Shown one piece after another: positions 1-12,205 of a stretch of DNA of 64,000 nucleotides. A program made the translations under genes and the position numbers. Each line of letters begins with the position of its first letter. Positions within the stretch are counted from its first letter, which is position 1. The stretch spans positions 32,329,088-32,393,087 of the forward strand of contig CM061919.1 of NCBI GenBank assembly GCA_031002005.1, read 5' to 3'. The notes beneath the pieces were generated by a model. It did not search any database, was not told the DNA's origin, and was given only the letters and a program-made list of their open reading frames with translations. This stretch comes from Vandiemenella viatica (Eukaryota; Arthropoda; Insecta; Orthoptera; Morabidae).

Positions 1-2330
1 AATAAGGGGGGAAAACAGGGGGACAGCGATTTGCAAATACCTTAATAAGGGAAGGAGGATTTACACAAGTGGTAGAGCAGAAAAGTAGCGGATAAAATAT
101 TTTGGACATATTCTAAATAAAGCTCGATGATTACCTTGTGGGGTGTCAAGTAAGCGGAGGAATAAGTGATCACGAAGCAGTTCTGATGGAGATTAGAGGA
201 TTCAGTAAACAAGGAGCAAAAACTGAAGGGGGAAATTGATGTAATTATTAAAAGGCACAAATTTCGAATTTGAAGAGATGTGTCAGAGAACGTTTCAGCA
301 AATGGAATGAAACCACAAGTACAGTAGAGTCAAGGTAGGAAGATTTCAAGGAGATAATAAGAAAGGGGGAAGAATCATTTATTTCAAAACAGTAAGAGAA
401 GTAGAGAACCTCTGTACTATAATAGGGAGGTGAGGTAGTTAAAGAGATTGGTAAGAAGAGAACAGAGTTAAGAGACAGCAGGGTAGCGGGGAATATTTAA
501 AACAACAAAAAAAGGAATAATAACTAAGAAGGTGGCTAAAGATGGGTTTATGAAGAGCATTGTCAGTGCAGAGGGACCATTGACTGATGCATCTAAAATT
601 TTCTGTGGCTATGTTAGAAAACTGAGGGGAAGGGAGGATGCTGAGATGCTTATAGATAAAGATGAAGAATTTAATGAGGATATGAAAAAGGCAGTAGCTG
701 GTTTAATGAGAGTATTAGAGACAATGAATCAGAAACGGGAGGGTCTAACTCGGAGAACGAGCTTAACAACACAGTTAGAAATTAACAGACAAAATAATTT
801 GAAATTAATTCTGAGGATAATATGAAGGAAATACGAAAGCTAAAAAAACATGAAGGAGCTAGTGCAGATAATAATACTACAGATATCTTAACGATAGCCA
901 GCAGTGACATTGTACCTTAACTTAAAATATTATTTAAATTGAGTCTGGACACTTGCTGCTTACCACAAGACTGGAAAAGTGCAATAATAGTGCCGGTACA
1001 TAAAGGAGGGGTGAGAAATAGAGTCGTAAATCATAGGCTAAACAGTTTGACATCAGTGGTAAGTAAATTAATGGAGAGGATGACATGTAACTACATCAGA
1101 AATATAAGTGAGGAACGTAAGTGGCTTTCAAGTAGGCAACATGGCTTCAGGTAAGGATATTCATGCGAATCTCAGTTGGTGGGACATGTTTAAGATATTT
1201 CAGATTAAATGGACAAGGGAGGCCAAATTGATAGTGTAGCAATAGATCTTTCAAAGGCTTTTGACACAATCAGCCATAAAATGGTAGTAAATAAGGTAAA
1301 AACTATTGGAGTGGATGAGAAAGTGATTTTCTGGTTAGAAGAATTTTTTAAAGATAGAAAACAGAAAGTTAGAATAGGAAATGCAGTATCAAAAGAAGTG
1401 GAACTAAAAATGGGAGTGCTACAACGTTGTGTTTGGGACTATTGCTATTCATTATTCTAATGAATAATTGTGTTGATTGTTATAATCAGAAATTAGATTT
1501 TTTGCAGATGCTATATACAATGATCAAAACGGTGGAGGACTGTAAACTGTTGCAGGCTGATCTGGACAGAATATCTAGTTGGGTTGGTAAACATGGAATG
1601 AAGATAAATGCAAAGAAGAGTCAGCTTATTAGATATATAAATAAATAACTAAAAGTTGATTATCATTATGACGTTAGGAAAGTATTGCTTGTTGAACATT
1701 TGAAATATAAGTATCTTGGCATTATATTTGATAACAAACTTAACAGGGCAGCACAAATTGGTCAGGTAGTATGAAAAGGTTTCAAAATTCTGCACTTGTT
1801 GGAGAGATTGATGAGGAGATGAATGAGAAGTAAAGGAACTGGGTTACAAAACTTTGGTCAGACCATTACTTCAACATGGTAGTGTAGTATGGGACCCACA
1901 TTTTGAGTACCAAATAAAGGAGTTGGAGAGGGTGCAAAAAAGGGCTACTAGATTTGATTCTGGAAATTATCGCAGAATGTAATAGGTAACGGATATTATA
2001 AAAGAGCTGGAATGGAATTCATTGCAAGACACGAGGAGGTTGAAGAGGGTTATAGAGTGTACAAGTCCTATATGGAAGGGAAAAGATGAGCATGACCACA
2101 AGTTGGCACTCGATTTCAGGAAAAAGGGTGTAGAAAGATTCTCTTTTTTGGGTAAGGGCGTCAGGGATTGGAATAAGTTACCAAGAGAAATGATGAATAA
2201 TTTACCAAAAATGTTGAAAGAATTTAAAGTTAGAATTTGCCGTGGGAAAATATAGGTGGGTGCAGGGAAGCGGGAAGATGGGTGATAGGGAAATTGCCAC
2301 CGGAGCGTGAGATCAATTGCAATTTAATTA
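1..2330 (+). mobile_element. Decayed non-LTR retrotransposon (LINE family D), reverse transcriptase part
   Basis: This is a 5'-truncated or window-cut LINE relic. Reading frames at 939-1154, 1209-1460, 1427-1648 and 2022-2255 together carry non-LTR reverse transcriptase landmarks: a segment with LPQDWKSAIIVPVHKGG, then RQHGFR, then SVAIDLSKAFDTISHKM (motif A type), then a thumb-like NAKKSQL segment. The catalytic FADD box is degenerate and stops and frameshifts separate the pieces, so it is inactive. Positions 1-930 hold broken frames that probably derive from the linker before the RT; I see no intact endonuclease. The last 650 bp are clearly homologous to 49660-50370, and both end in an ATTAAATTAA-like tail, so they are two copies of one family. 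Clade assignment (CR1/Jockey group) is tentative. Confidence 0.75.
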
Positions 2331-2389
2331 AATATTAATCCCGATCCAAAACACATCCCTTGTACAGCCCCAGAACTATCTTCACCCTC

Positions 2390-4470
2390 CTCCTATATAC
2401 CAATGACTGCCAATCCTGCGGGTCAAATCTAAGCCACGCAAAAAGAGCGCAGCAGCACGGTATCACCTATATCTAGCCTGCGAGGCGCGCGATCCCTCGG
2501 TTCAACTGTAAGCCACGCCATCATAGTGCAGCAGCACCGTACCACCTCTGGCTAGCCTGCGCAACGCGCGATCCCCCGGCGGAACTCTAAGCCACGCCAA
2601 AACTGCGCAGAAGCACAATACATCTAATAGCTAGCCTGCGCAACGCGCGCTCCCTTGGCTCAACTCGAAGCCATGGCACCAGAGCGCAGCAGCAAGGTAC
2701 CACCTACAGCTAGCCTGCGCGACGCGCGATCCCTCGGCCCAACTGTAAGCCACGCCACCAGAGCGCAGCAGCACCGGACAACCAATAGCTAGCTTGCGCC
2801 AAGCGCGTTCCCTCGGCTCAACTGTAACCCATGTCACCAGAGCATAGCAACACCATACCACCAATTGTTACCCTGCGCCACGCATGAACCCTCGGCTCAA
2901 CTCTTAGTCATGTCACCAGTGCGCGGCAGAACCAAACAACCAATAGCTAGCCTGCGCCACGCGCGATCGCTCGGCTCAACTCTATGCGACGCCACCAGAG
3001 TGCAGCAGCACCGTGCCATCTATAGCAAACCTGCGCGATGTGTGATCCCTCGGCTCAGCACTAAACCACGCCACCAGAGCGCAGCAGCACCGTACTACTT
3101 AAAGCAAGCCTACATGACGCGCGATCCCTCGGCTCAACTCTAAGCCACGCCACCAGAGCGCAGCAGCAGCGTACCACCAATTGCTAGCCTGCATGACGCG
3201 CGATCCCTCTGCCCATCTCTAAGCCACGCCACCAAAGCGCAGCAGTACCGTACCATTAATAGGTAGCCTTCGCGACGCGCGATCTCTCGGCTCATTTCTA
3301 AGCCACGCCACCAGAGCGCAGCTGCACCGTACTACCTATAGCTAGCCTGCACTTCGTAGGCTCAACTCTAAACCTGACACCAAAGTGCAGCAGCACCGTA
3401 CCACCTATAGCTAGCTTGCGCCATGCGTGACCCTCGGCTCAACTCTAAGCCACGCCACCAGAGCGCAGCAGCATCGTACCACCAATAGTTAGCCTGCGCC
3501 ACGCACGTACCCTGGGTTCAACTCTAAGCCACGCAACCAAACATGAACAGCACCACTTCACCTATAGTTTGCCTGCGTGACGCGCGCACAATTGAGTCAA
3601 CTCCACGCCACGCCACGAGGGAGCATCAGCACCGCACCACCTGTTGCTAGACTGCACGATGCGCGTAATCTCGACTCCAGGCCACGCCTCCAGAGATCAA
3701 CTGCACCGCACCACCTGTAGGTTGCCTGCACGACGTGCGCACTCTCGATTCAACTTCACGCCACTCCAACTGAGATCAACAGCAATGCACCACCTATATG
3801 TTGCCTGCACGGCTTGCGCACTCTCGACTCAACTTCATGCCCCTCGCCACCAGATAACAACATCACCACTCCACCTATAGGTATCCTTCGCGACACCCAC
3901 GCCCGCACCCACCGCTGAACTCCACGCCATGCTACCAGAGAGCAGCAGCACAGCACCACCAGTAGCTAGCATGTATGTCGCGGTCTCACCGTTCAACTCT
4001 AAGCCACGCCACCAGGGAGCAGCAGCATCGCACCATCTATATCTAGCCTGCATGACGCGTTCTCCCATGTCTCAACGCCAAGCCACGCCACCAGAGAGCA
4101 GCAGCACCGCATGCCCCATAGCTAGACTGCACGACGCGCGCTCCCACCGCTCATTTCCACGCCATGCCACCAGAGAGCAACAGCATCGCATCACCCGTAG
4201 CTAGCCTGGAAGACGCGCTGTCCCGCTGATCAACTCCAAGCCACGCCACGAGAGAGCAGCACCACCGCTCCATCTATAGCTGGCCTGCACGATTTGCGCA
4301 CCCATGGCTCAACTTTAAGCCACGGCACCAGAGAGCAGCAGCACTACACCACCTATAAATAGCCTGCGCTATGCATGCACCCTCCGCTCAACTCCACGTC
4401 ATGTCACCAGAGAGCAGCAGTATCGTGCCACCTGTAGCTAGCCTGCGCGCTGTGCTAAGGGTCCAGAGTC
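2390..4470. repeat. About 80-bp minisatellite, roughly 26 copies
   Basis: The block tandemly repeats a unit of about 78-82 bp. Each unit contains AGCCTGCGC, then GCGCGATCCCTCGG, then CTCAACTCTAAGCCACGCC, then CCAGAGCGCAGCAGCACCG and an ACCACCTATAGCT end. Units at the left are more alike. From about 3550 onward the units change to a second variant with GCACGACGCGCGC and CAGAGAGCAGCAGCACCGC. Several open frames run through it only because the unit length lets frames persist; none looks like a gene. The block begins about 60 bp after the end of LINE D. Confidence 0.9.
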
Positions 4471-5189
4471 ACTCACTCCTCACTAAGACACCGACTGGGC
4501 AACTCACTGACTGGGGAGAGACGGCTACTCCTGCTACTAGTGGTGCCGACTTCTCGGGAGTTGAAGATACACGTGGGAACAACATCTACCTTGAGGCACG
4601 ACGCATTCATGTCTCATTCGTGTACATCTTTGAGCTGAAAACAACGGAGTACCCAATGAAAAACATCGCCGAGATTGCTACTAACGAGAATTTCACGTCT
4701 TGGACGCTGTGGGTAACTCATGATGGTCTAAAGTACGGCTGGTCTTTACCGTAAAATATTACGATGTTAACACGGTGCTGTTATCAGGGCACGAGGCATG
4801 CTTCTATGGCTGTGGAGGCAAGAATTCGGGCAGCACGCCGCCCGAAAGCAGCAGTGGCCACGAAGGCCGCCAAGAAGCTAGCTCCACTCACTCACCAACG
4901 CAGACCGGCGGACAAGACTACGCACAACCCCCATACGAGGGCCGTTGCGTGTCGCCAAGACCAACCGACGATAGCTCCAGGCGTACCGGATCCAGAAACC
5001 AGCTCACGGTTGTAGTGACGCTACTCACGCAGCTCATCACTGCCTTCCTGCCACGTCAACGTGAGTCAACGAGATTCCATTGACCTTCTCATGACTTATC
5101 CAAACAGCCAAGTCAAAAAAAAAAGCAAAACAGACAGCAGGAAAAGGATTTCAAACCTGGTACTGCATAACTATTAATGCGCAAGCTAT
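4471..5189. other. Unassigned sequence between minisatellite and LINE A
   Basis: Open frames at 4371-4754 and 4764-5083 cross this stretch. The first begins inside the minisatellite and the second is rich in Ala, Ser, Thr and charged residues. I recognise no domain, start context or repeat family. It may be the degenerate 5' leader of the LINE that follows, or unrelated unique DNA. Confidence 0.4.
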
Positions 5190-5202
5190 ATAGATGACGT
5201 TG

Positions 5203-5227
5203 TTGTTGCTGCTGCTGCTGCTGCTGC
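5203..5227. repeat. Short TTG/CTG microsatellite
   Basis: A run of TTG units followed by several CTG units lies in the LINE A leader. It is an uninterrupted trinucleotide repeat and is probably a slippage product. An open frame crosses it, but I see no reason to call it coding. Confidence 0.85.
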
Positions 5228-5401
5228 ACTATGTCACACACTACCAGGCACCGGTAGTGGACACATCACTCCAAGCGGTGCCTCCTGCACTGGGAGCGCT
5301 GCGGCCTACGGCTAGCGTTAGTCTACCGGAGCTTGCTCCTGCGATATTGACGGCCAAATTATTGCCCTTCCACCCACCGAGTGTTAGGGTTTTAACCACT
5401 C

Positions 5402-5493
5402 CACGGCCCACTCTGCTAGGAGTGGGACCCCCGAGTGAGCATATTAGGGTTGCTTCTCGCCGGATACCTAACGGTGAAAACCAAGGCGAGAGC
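5402..5493 (+). promoter_or_regulatory. Two consecutive hairpins in LINE A 5' leader
   Basis: Hairpin 1 pairs CCCACTC (5407-5413) with GAGTGGG (5420-5426) across a 6-nt loop. Hairpin 2 pairs TCTCGCC (5455-5461) with GGCGAGA (5485-5491) around a 23-nt loop. LINE C has the same layout with different stem bases but similar loop and linker sequence (56915-57001). That is the pattern expected of a conserved RNA structure upstream of ORF1. Its role (translation start, RNA packaging or promoter) is inference. Confidence 0.6.
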
Positions 5494-5517
5494 AACACCC
5501 CCAACACCAACTAGAAG

Positions 5518-6861
5518 CATGGGACGTCGGAAAGGCTAAACCCGTGCCAAAGAACTGGCAGAAAAATGACGCGAACAGCAAACCACAACAGATAGCCCAC
5601 ACTCCCCAAGCCATCCGTGGGACGACGTACAGGAGAACCTCTCATCGAGTGACATCGATAACCAATACCAGTCAAGTGAAGAATCAACTGCAACAGGCAA
5701 CTACGAAGAATGGACCTCAATGGAAAGTATTCCCCAAGTGACCAAACTCTACAACAACAATGACTTCACACCACTGCAATCAACTAAAAGGCGGCGTAGC
5801 AAATAGGTGAGCCCGAAAGGACCAACCAAACACACCAAAACAACTGCTACAACTGACAGCATAACAACCTTTAACTGGTTAACACCCCTGGCCACAGAAA
5901 CAAAAGAAACAAACAATAGGATGGGGAAACACCAGCAAACAGAAGATTCTCTACCACCACCGAGGGTAAGAATCCTTCCAGTAGTAGTTGTGATGGAACG
6001 AAACTACACCCAAACTATTGACATATTCAAAGGACAGATGAATGGGAAGCTAACTATCAGCACCAACAACAAAAGTGGAACCTCAAAATACCATACAGAC
6101 AACTAAATGGATCACGATATTTTGACCAACTACTTCAAAAACAAAAACGTTCCGTTCTACAGCCATCAAATGCCGGACCAGAAATCACTTTAGGTAGTAA
6201 TCAAAGGCTGCAACAGAAGAACAGAAACACGGGAGCTTCCCTCTATGTCAACATTCTCGGTGACACTAAATCCCAGCAAGGAATCAGACATTATAAAATC
6301 ACGGTTGCACACCAGAATCAGTGTAGAAAAATACAATCACCGACATAGTCCGCCTCAGTGTGTCAAATGCCAAAGACTCGGACACACCAAGAATTTCTGT
6401 AATGTTCCTAGTCGATGCGTCAAGTGCGCTGGACTGCATAATAGCAGAGAATGCAAGCTCCCAGCAACAGAGAACGTGAAATGCGCCAACTGTGAACGTG
6501 ACCACCCCGCGTTGTGGCACGGATGGTGCACCTTCCAAGAAGCACAACAACCACTAAGACAATTCAAATAAAACAAACACCAAAAAGGAACGGCAAAACA
6601 CAACCTCCAAAGAATCCCCAACAACAAGGAGGCCAGGAGCAAACAACAACAGAGAAGCCGGAGAGACAAACCAAAAAAAACGACAACATAAAAACAAACA
6701 TATGCAGACACATGAGCCTGCGGGCGCCAAGAGAGCAAACACCACGGAGAAAGGAAACATGGAAAACCAAACAAAGGATAGGAAAAAACACAGGAGACAC
6801 TGCAGGCGCACAGAAAGGAACCGCAAATCAGCAAACTTGTTCGACGGGAAATCCTTCATGA
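5518..6861 (+). pseudogene. LINE A ORF1 (gag-like RNA-binding protein), broken
   Basis: ORF1 of Jockey-type elements encodes an RNA-binding protein that coats the element RNA. Here it is split over frames at about 5544-5741, 5807-6106, 6245-6571 and 6514-6861. The 5807-6106 frame ends with a segment resembling the domain that precedes the zinc knuckles. The 6245-6571 frame has three CCHC-type knuckles in a row: CVKCQRLGHTKNFC, CVKCAGLHNSREC and CANCERDHPALWHGWC. Order and spacing match the three knuckles of LINE C ORF1. A Gln/Lys/Thr-rich tail follows in another frame. At least three frameshifts make it non-functional. Confidence 0.75.
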
Positions 6862-6974
6862 AAAAAAAAAAATTATAAGAACACTAGATAACATTCAAAA
6901 AGCTGAAAACGACACCGGCAAACTTTTTGCGCTAGTGACAGGGGTGATGTCACGGTTGAAATAATTGCAAGAAA

Positions 6975-7301
6975 GGCTGAAAACCCAAATGACTTGAAAA
7001 TTATAACTTGGAATTCAAGCAGTATAGGCAATAAGAAAATAGAACTTTAGGATTTCATCCTACAGAACGGGTTAGATATCGTTGTGCTGATTGAAAAGCA
7101 TCTGAAACCAAAAGACCAATTTAAACTCACAGAATTCACAATCTACCGAAACGACTGGAAGGGTCAACAGGGCCGGGAGAATGGCGATAGCCATCAACAA
7201 AAAAACTACCCCACTACAATGTCCAGACCTCTCAGCTAATTGATATGGAGGCTTGGACGATAAAGGTCCACTCGGTAGAGGGACAGATAATGCTGACATC
7301 G
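6975..7301 (+). pseudogene. LINE A ORF2, endonuclease N-terminus (cut by insertion)
   Basis: An APE-type endonuclease start is readable across frameshifts: IITWNSSSIGNKK, a DIVVLIEKHLKP segment (the equivalent of the family's ET/NETHL box, here with K) and a following YRNDW. An in-frame stop and indels are present. The frame ends at MLTS (about 7290-7301), exactly at the insertion edge. The next expected residues of the domain are found at 31445 onward. Nicking of target DNA is the known role of this domain. Confidence 0.75.
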
Positions 7302-9609
7302 CGTCAGGCGCCAAGACTGCACGGGGGTAAAGCAACACTTTCATCTGAACTGTGAACAATTAAGTTCGTGAACATGTGTAGCCTTCTCGTACCTATAATA
7401 TTAAATAGTTTGGCCGCCACACATTCGTATTAAACCATAAATGCGAAGGGTAATTTAAATAAAGTCACTTGACACAGTTTCAGAGTAACCCAATACTTAT
7501 ATTCTTGATAATAGTTAACTCGTACACTGTCGGTATCAGATACGTGAATAAAGCATCGAACAACAGTTTGTTTGAAGATTACAGATTAAGTACAATTCTA
7601 CGAGAAGACAAAAACTCATAAAGTCCCCCTAACATTAGTGAGTATTAAGGCATGTTGGAATTTGCCTAAACCGCTATCGGATGGAACAATTTGCTCCTCT
7701 AACTAACGCGGAGTTGCGCGATCATTTTTCGGCGAAAGAAAGAGACACTCTGCGCTTGCTGCATGGTCTTTTATAGACTTCTCAGAGCTTATGACATCAG
7801 CAACTTTTTCTTTAATTAATATCTCAAAAAGTACTAAATAGTTTAACTTCAAATTTTTACAGGGACTTTCTATCATCGTTTTCTATATGTTTAATTTAAC
7901 ATCCAAAATGGGTTTCTATAATATTAAAATTAAATTTATCACATGACCCACTTGGCGGAATTTTTACACGCTCCATCAACAATCAACGACAATCTATCTT
8001 TAAAAACATTTATTCTGACGAATGCTGAAAGTTTTTACCGAAACCATTATATATTCGTAATCGCCTTGATTTAGACTATCTACAGATATAAATTTCAAAC
8101 TAATATTCCTTTTAGTTAAAAAAATTCATATTTTTCTCTTAATTAAAACAACAAATTAAACTTTGCCAAATTGTTTAATTTTACTACAAAAATATCAGGA
8201 ACAATGCTGACTATAGCTGGTGATAAAAGTTCAGCTGTAGCTTTACTCGATTCAAAGATATCTTGAATCTTAGATTTTTACTTTTCTGATCTCATATTTC
8301 AAAACGTGAACAAACCGGAATATTTCTTAAAATAAACGTTTCCCGATATGTTAAATGCACTTTAAAATGATTTTTATGGTGAATCCTCACTGTGGGAAAA
8401 ATTACAGGAATATTCCTTCAAGTTAACAATTACTCTTTTCGAAATTTCTAAATCCAGCATAAGCAACTTTACAATAGTTCTATAGAATATTTTACTACTG
8501 GGTATAGCTAGTGGGAGTGCTTTTGGTTAACTAAAGGATACCTAACATGCCCTTCCAGATTTAAACTAATTTCTGCAAAGCAGTAAATGAGTTGAAATCT
8601 CACTAAAAAAACTAATATTCCCCCTTTTTGGTTTATGAGAGTTTGTCTTCTCCTCCTCACATACATTTTATAACAAAGTAAAATGCATTTGCTCTCACTC
8701 ATATCATCAGAAAAATTGAAAATTACTTGATAAATTGAATATTATTTGAAAAATTGAAACTTATTTAAAAGTTCAGATTAATATGCAAAATTACAAACAT
8801 ATATAAATATCCTAACATCTGGTATCGTCCCTAACCATTTACAAAAGATTACGTTGGTACTTAAAATAAAGCATGTTTTAGCATGTAAATTCAAAATAAG
8901 ACATGTGTAAGTATGTAAAATTCATACAAAAATAATCACAAATATTAATGTTTGTAGTATTGTTTGAAATGTCCAAATGATTTTACTTCTTAAGAATGTC
9001 TTTGTTATCAAAAATTACAAAATTAGGCACTTTATCAAATAAAAATTAAACAGATTTTAGTGGTTTATCCATGTCCTGTCATGGATCGACACACTTGTTT
9101 CTAAAGAATACAAAGCAATGCTCCAGTGGGTTTGGCTGCAGATTGAAATGTTCGTTTCCTGACCCCTGGCACAGCAGGTCATCAGTGGAAGCTACAGGCA
9201 GCAAGCTGTCGAACAAAAATAGGTTTTAGTGCCTGTTATTAACAGTCAAACCTTAACCTAACATATACAAAAAGTAAGAAATATATTTTTACAAAAACAA
9301 TAATATAAAGAAACTAATTAATAGTGCCATTACAAGTTAACTTGAATCTAAAGGTTACAAAAATGAATATTATTTACAAAAATCTTGTATGGGAAAGTTA
9401 CAAATGTCATTTTGACAACAAGTAGTTACAAAGAAGTTTATAAAACTATTGGGATTTGGAAAAATCATCAAAATTTAAAGCTAGAAGTGCTCTCAAATTA
9501 ATGAAATAGTAAAGGCAGCCATAATGTTACTTAGTATTAGGTAACATCATCAAATTTACAATAAGTGCAATGGTCATGTATGTAATATTTATGTAACAAA
9601 GTTTCACTT

Positions 9610-9693
9610 CATCAGTATACTGATGCATAAAATTTTACAAAATATCAGTAGTTTAGTATCACAACTCCAGTTATTTTCACCAGTATACTGGTG
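9610..9693. repeat. Two perfect 16-bp palindromes in the left arm
   Basis: CATCAGTATACTGATG lies at 9610-9625 and CACCAGTATACTGGTG at 9678-9693. Both are perfect palindromes with the same CAGTATACTG core. The second is kept exactly in the right arm at 29629-29644, while the partner near 29697 is decayed. They could be protein-binding sites or small hairpins. Function is unknown. Confidence 0.7.
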
Positions 9694-9724
9694 CAAAAAT
9701 TTGTAAAAGATTTACAATTGGTAT

Positions 9725-11580
9725 TACATCATACTAGCTGGTACCCACGACTTCGTTCGTGATTGTAAAGAATTCATATTGACAGCTATAGACATCTAAC
9801 CACCCTAGTGCACGATGGGAGACTCGATACTATTACCATACACAAGTACCAGTCTTCTGCGCTATGTAGTTCCGGCAGCAAGGTAAAATTTACGGATACA
9901 CACAAGTCTTTGGATGAAACACGAAAATATTCATGATCGACCAATTTCAAACACCATATCTCACACACTCCCACAGTTACCGAATTTCGGCCAACGTTGT
10001 GATCGATGGGAGACTCTGTGTTACTACCACACACAAACGCCAGTGATCTGCGATTGATAGTTTTCACTTAAAAGTGATACACCGTGACACATGCGTCTTT
10101 GGCAGAAATATGAAATTGCCGCAGGTCGACCATTTTCATCCCCCATATCATCCACACCCCCATAGCTACAGACATCTAACAACCATAGTGCACGACAACA
10201 GACACGATTCTACTACCACACATAAACACCAATGCTCTATGCTATGTAGTCGTGGTAGAAAAGTGAAATCTGCGGAGACACATGCCTTTCGTCGAAATAC
10301 GAAAATTTCCTTGGTCGGCCACTTACAACCACCATATCTACCACAGTACCACAGTTTCTGAAATTCGGCCGCTATTGTGATCGAAAGGTGACTCTGTGCT
10401 ACTACTACACACAAACGCCAGTTATCTGTGATCTATAGTTTTCGCTGAAAAGTGATACACCATGACACTTTTGTCTTTGGCAGAAGTATGAAATTGCCAC
10501 AGGTCGATTACTTTCAACCCCCATATCTCCCACACCCCCATAGCTACCGACATCTAACAACCATAGTGCACTACATGAGATACGATTCTACTACCAAACA
10601 CAAACACCAATGCTCTATGCTATGTAGTTATGGCAGAAGAGTGACATATGCGGATATAGTCGAAATACGAAAATATACTTGGTCGGCCACTAACAACCAC
10701 CATATATACCACAGTTTCTGAAATTCGGCCGCTGTTGTGATCGAAAGGTGACTCTGTGCTACTTCTACACACAAACGCCAGTTATCTGTGATCTATAGTT
10801 TTCGCTGAAAAGTGATACACCATGACACTTTTGTCTTTGGCAGAAGTATGAAACTGCCACAGGTCGACCACTTTCAACCCCCATTTCTCCCACACCCCCA
10901 TAGCTACCGACATCTAACAACTATAGTGCACTACATGAGATACGATTCTACTACCAACCACAAACACCAATGCTCTATGCTATGTAGTTGTGGCAGAAAA
11001 GTGACATATGCGGAGACAGTCGAAATACGGAAGTATCCTTGGTCGGCCACTTGCAACCACCATATCTACCACAGTACCACAGTTTCTGAAATTCGGCCGC
11101 TGTTGTGATCGAAAGGTGACTATGTGCTACTACTACACACAAACGCCAGGTATCTGTGATCTATAGTTTTCGCTTAAAAGTGATACACATTGACACTTTT
11201 GTCTTTGGCAGAAGTATGAAATTGCCACAGGTCCACCACTTTCAACCCCCATATCTCCCACATCCCCATAGCTACCTACATCTAACAACCATAGGGCACG
11301 ACAGGAAAGTCGATTCTACTACCACACACAAACACCAAAAGTCTATATTATGTAGTTGTGGCAGGAAAGAGAAGTATACGGAGATACGAATTTTTTGTCG
11401 AAATATGAAAACGCCCTGCACTGACCAACTTTAATCATTATATCTCCCACATCCCCACAGCTATCGGCATTCGGCCAACGTTGTGCACGACAGGAAACTT
11501 CATGCTACTTCCACCCACAAACATCAGTGATCTGTGCTATGTAGTGGCGGCTGAAAAGTAAAATATAGGAAAAAACACGT
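9725..11580. repeat. About 360-bp satellite with internal half-units, left arm only
   Basis: Four to five tandem units follow a lead-in at 9733 (CTGGTACCCACGACTTCGTT). The marker TGATACACCATGACAC-like sequence recurs near 10074, 10453, 10813 and 11183, giving periods of about 379, 360 and 370 bp. Each unit contains two diverged halves of about 185 bp that share blocks such as CACACAAACGCCAG / CACACAAACACCAA and TATGTAGTTGTGGC / GATCTATAGTTTTCGC, so it is a two-step repeat. Open frames in both strands (for example 10074-10361, 10452-10721 and 10812-11108) are by-products of the periodicity. Confidence 0.8.
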
Positions 11581-12199
11581 CTATTTTTTTATATATAGAA
11601 GATTTAATGTGAAAATCAAGTGGGTCCTAGCCCTGTGAATCGATAAGAGGATATCTGTCCCCTGGACCAAACAGTTGATGCTAATGTTATATTTTATCAA
11701 AGTCAATTCAAGTGGTATAGTCAATGATGTATACAAAAAGCAGTATTCTCTTAAATCTGGTATCACTTGGTATGAATAGCGTGCAACAAGCACAATGAAA
11801 ATAATCAACCTTGGTTATATAAATAAGACAAAGTGCAATTTAAGTATTACATAAAGTATTTAAATGTTACTTGAGTATTATAATGATCAAATGTTTCAGA
11901 AAATGTGTATGTCTTCTTCACATTACCTAACATCCTTCGATATTCGAAATACATTAAACAAAACCTTCTCTACAGTATTGGAGCATATAGTTTTGCATAA
12001 GCATTTCCTATCTACGGAATACTTTTACATAATTTTTACATACCATCTACTTGAGGGAATCATGCAACAATTTAGTTTTGATAGGATTTCTGATTCTTCA
12101 GAGGTGAAGCTCATTGATGTGAATATGGAGTATCGAGGGGTTGGAGTTATTTGGGCACATAAAGTAGTAGATGCCAATATTGAAATGGTAATGAGGAGT

Positions 12200-12205
12200 T
12201 AACGT
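12200..12205 (+). other. Left copy of the 6-bp Polinton target duplication
   Basis: TAACGT immediately precedes the AGTAGTGCC terminus and is repeated at 28597-28602 after the ACTACT terminus. The exact match dates to the insertion and shows that both element ends are intact. Confidence 0.9.

Larger units (their letters stand above)
5190..7301 (+). mobile_element. Jockey-like LINE family A, 5' half (interrupted copy)
   Basis: This is the 5' half of a Jockey-clade-like element: a leader with two hairpins (5407-5426 and 5456-5490), a broken gag-like ORF1 (about 5518-6860), and the start of ORF2 with the APE-type endonuclease (6985 onward). Homology stops exactly at 7301, where a 24-kb insertion begins. 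The element resumes in the same reading sense at 31445. Many frameshifts show that this is an old copy. The leader and ORF1 zinc knuckles resemble those of LINE family C at 56757-61345, but the two families are clearly diverged. Confidence 0.8.
7302..12199 (+). repeat. Left arm of outer inverted-repeat element
   Basis: This AT-rich arm pairs in inverted orientation with 28603-31440. The match is interrupted twice. Positions 7745-8495 have no counterpart in the right arm, which has only about 170-190 bp there. Positions 9725-11580 hold a satellite absent from the right arm. An identical 64-codon frame (8508-8702 minus and 30632-30826 plus) illustrates how well parts are preserved, but that frame is probably not a gene. 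From about 11980 to the Polinton edge there is no inverted match: that is the central spacer. Confidence 0.75.

Noticed and set aside
2631..4204. Several 70-90 residue frames on both strands of the minisatellite
   Set aside because: They follow the repeat period, have repeat-derived composition and show no start context or family similarity.
2390..4470. CRISPR-like array
   Set aside because: Units are contiguous without unique spacers, the DNA is eukaryotic and no cas-like gene is present.
5511..5720. Minus-strand Cys-rich frame opposite LINE A ORF1 start
   Set aside because: It is a shadow of the ORF1 region with no independent signature.
6355..6834. 159-aa minus-strand frame rich in Cys, Leu and Phe that looks like a membrane protein
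   Set aside because: It is antisense to LINE A ORF1. Its hydrophobic composition is the complement of Lys/Gln-rich coding sequence.
10074..11434. Four similar 90-aa frames (MIHHDTFVFGRSMKLPQ type) that look like a gene family
   Set aside because: Each is one unit of the 360-bp satellite. The opposite strand is open as well, and frame lengths vary with small indels.
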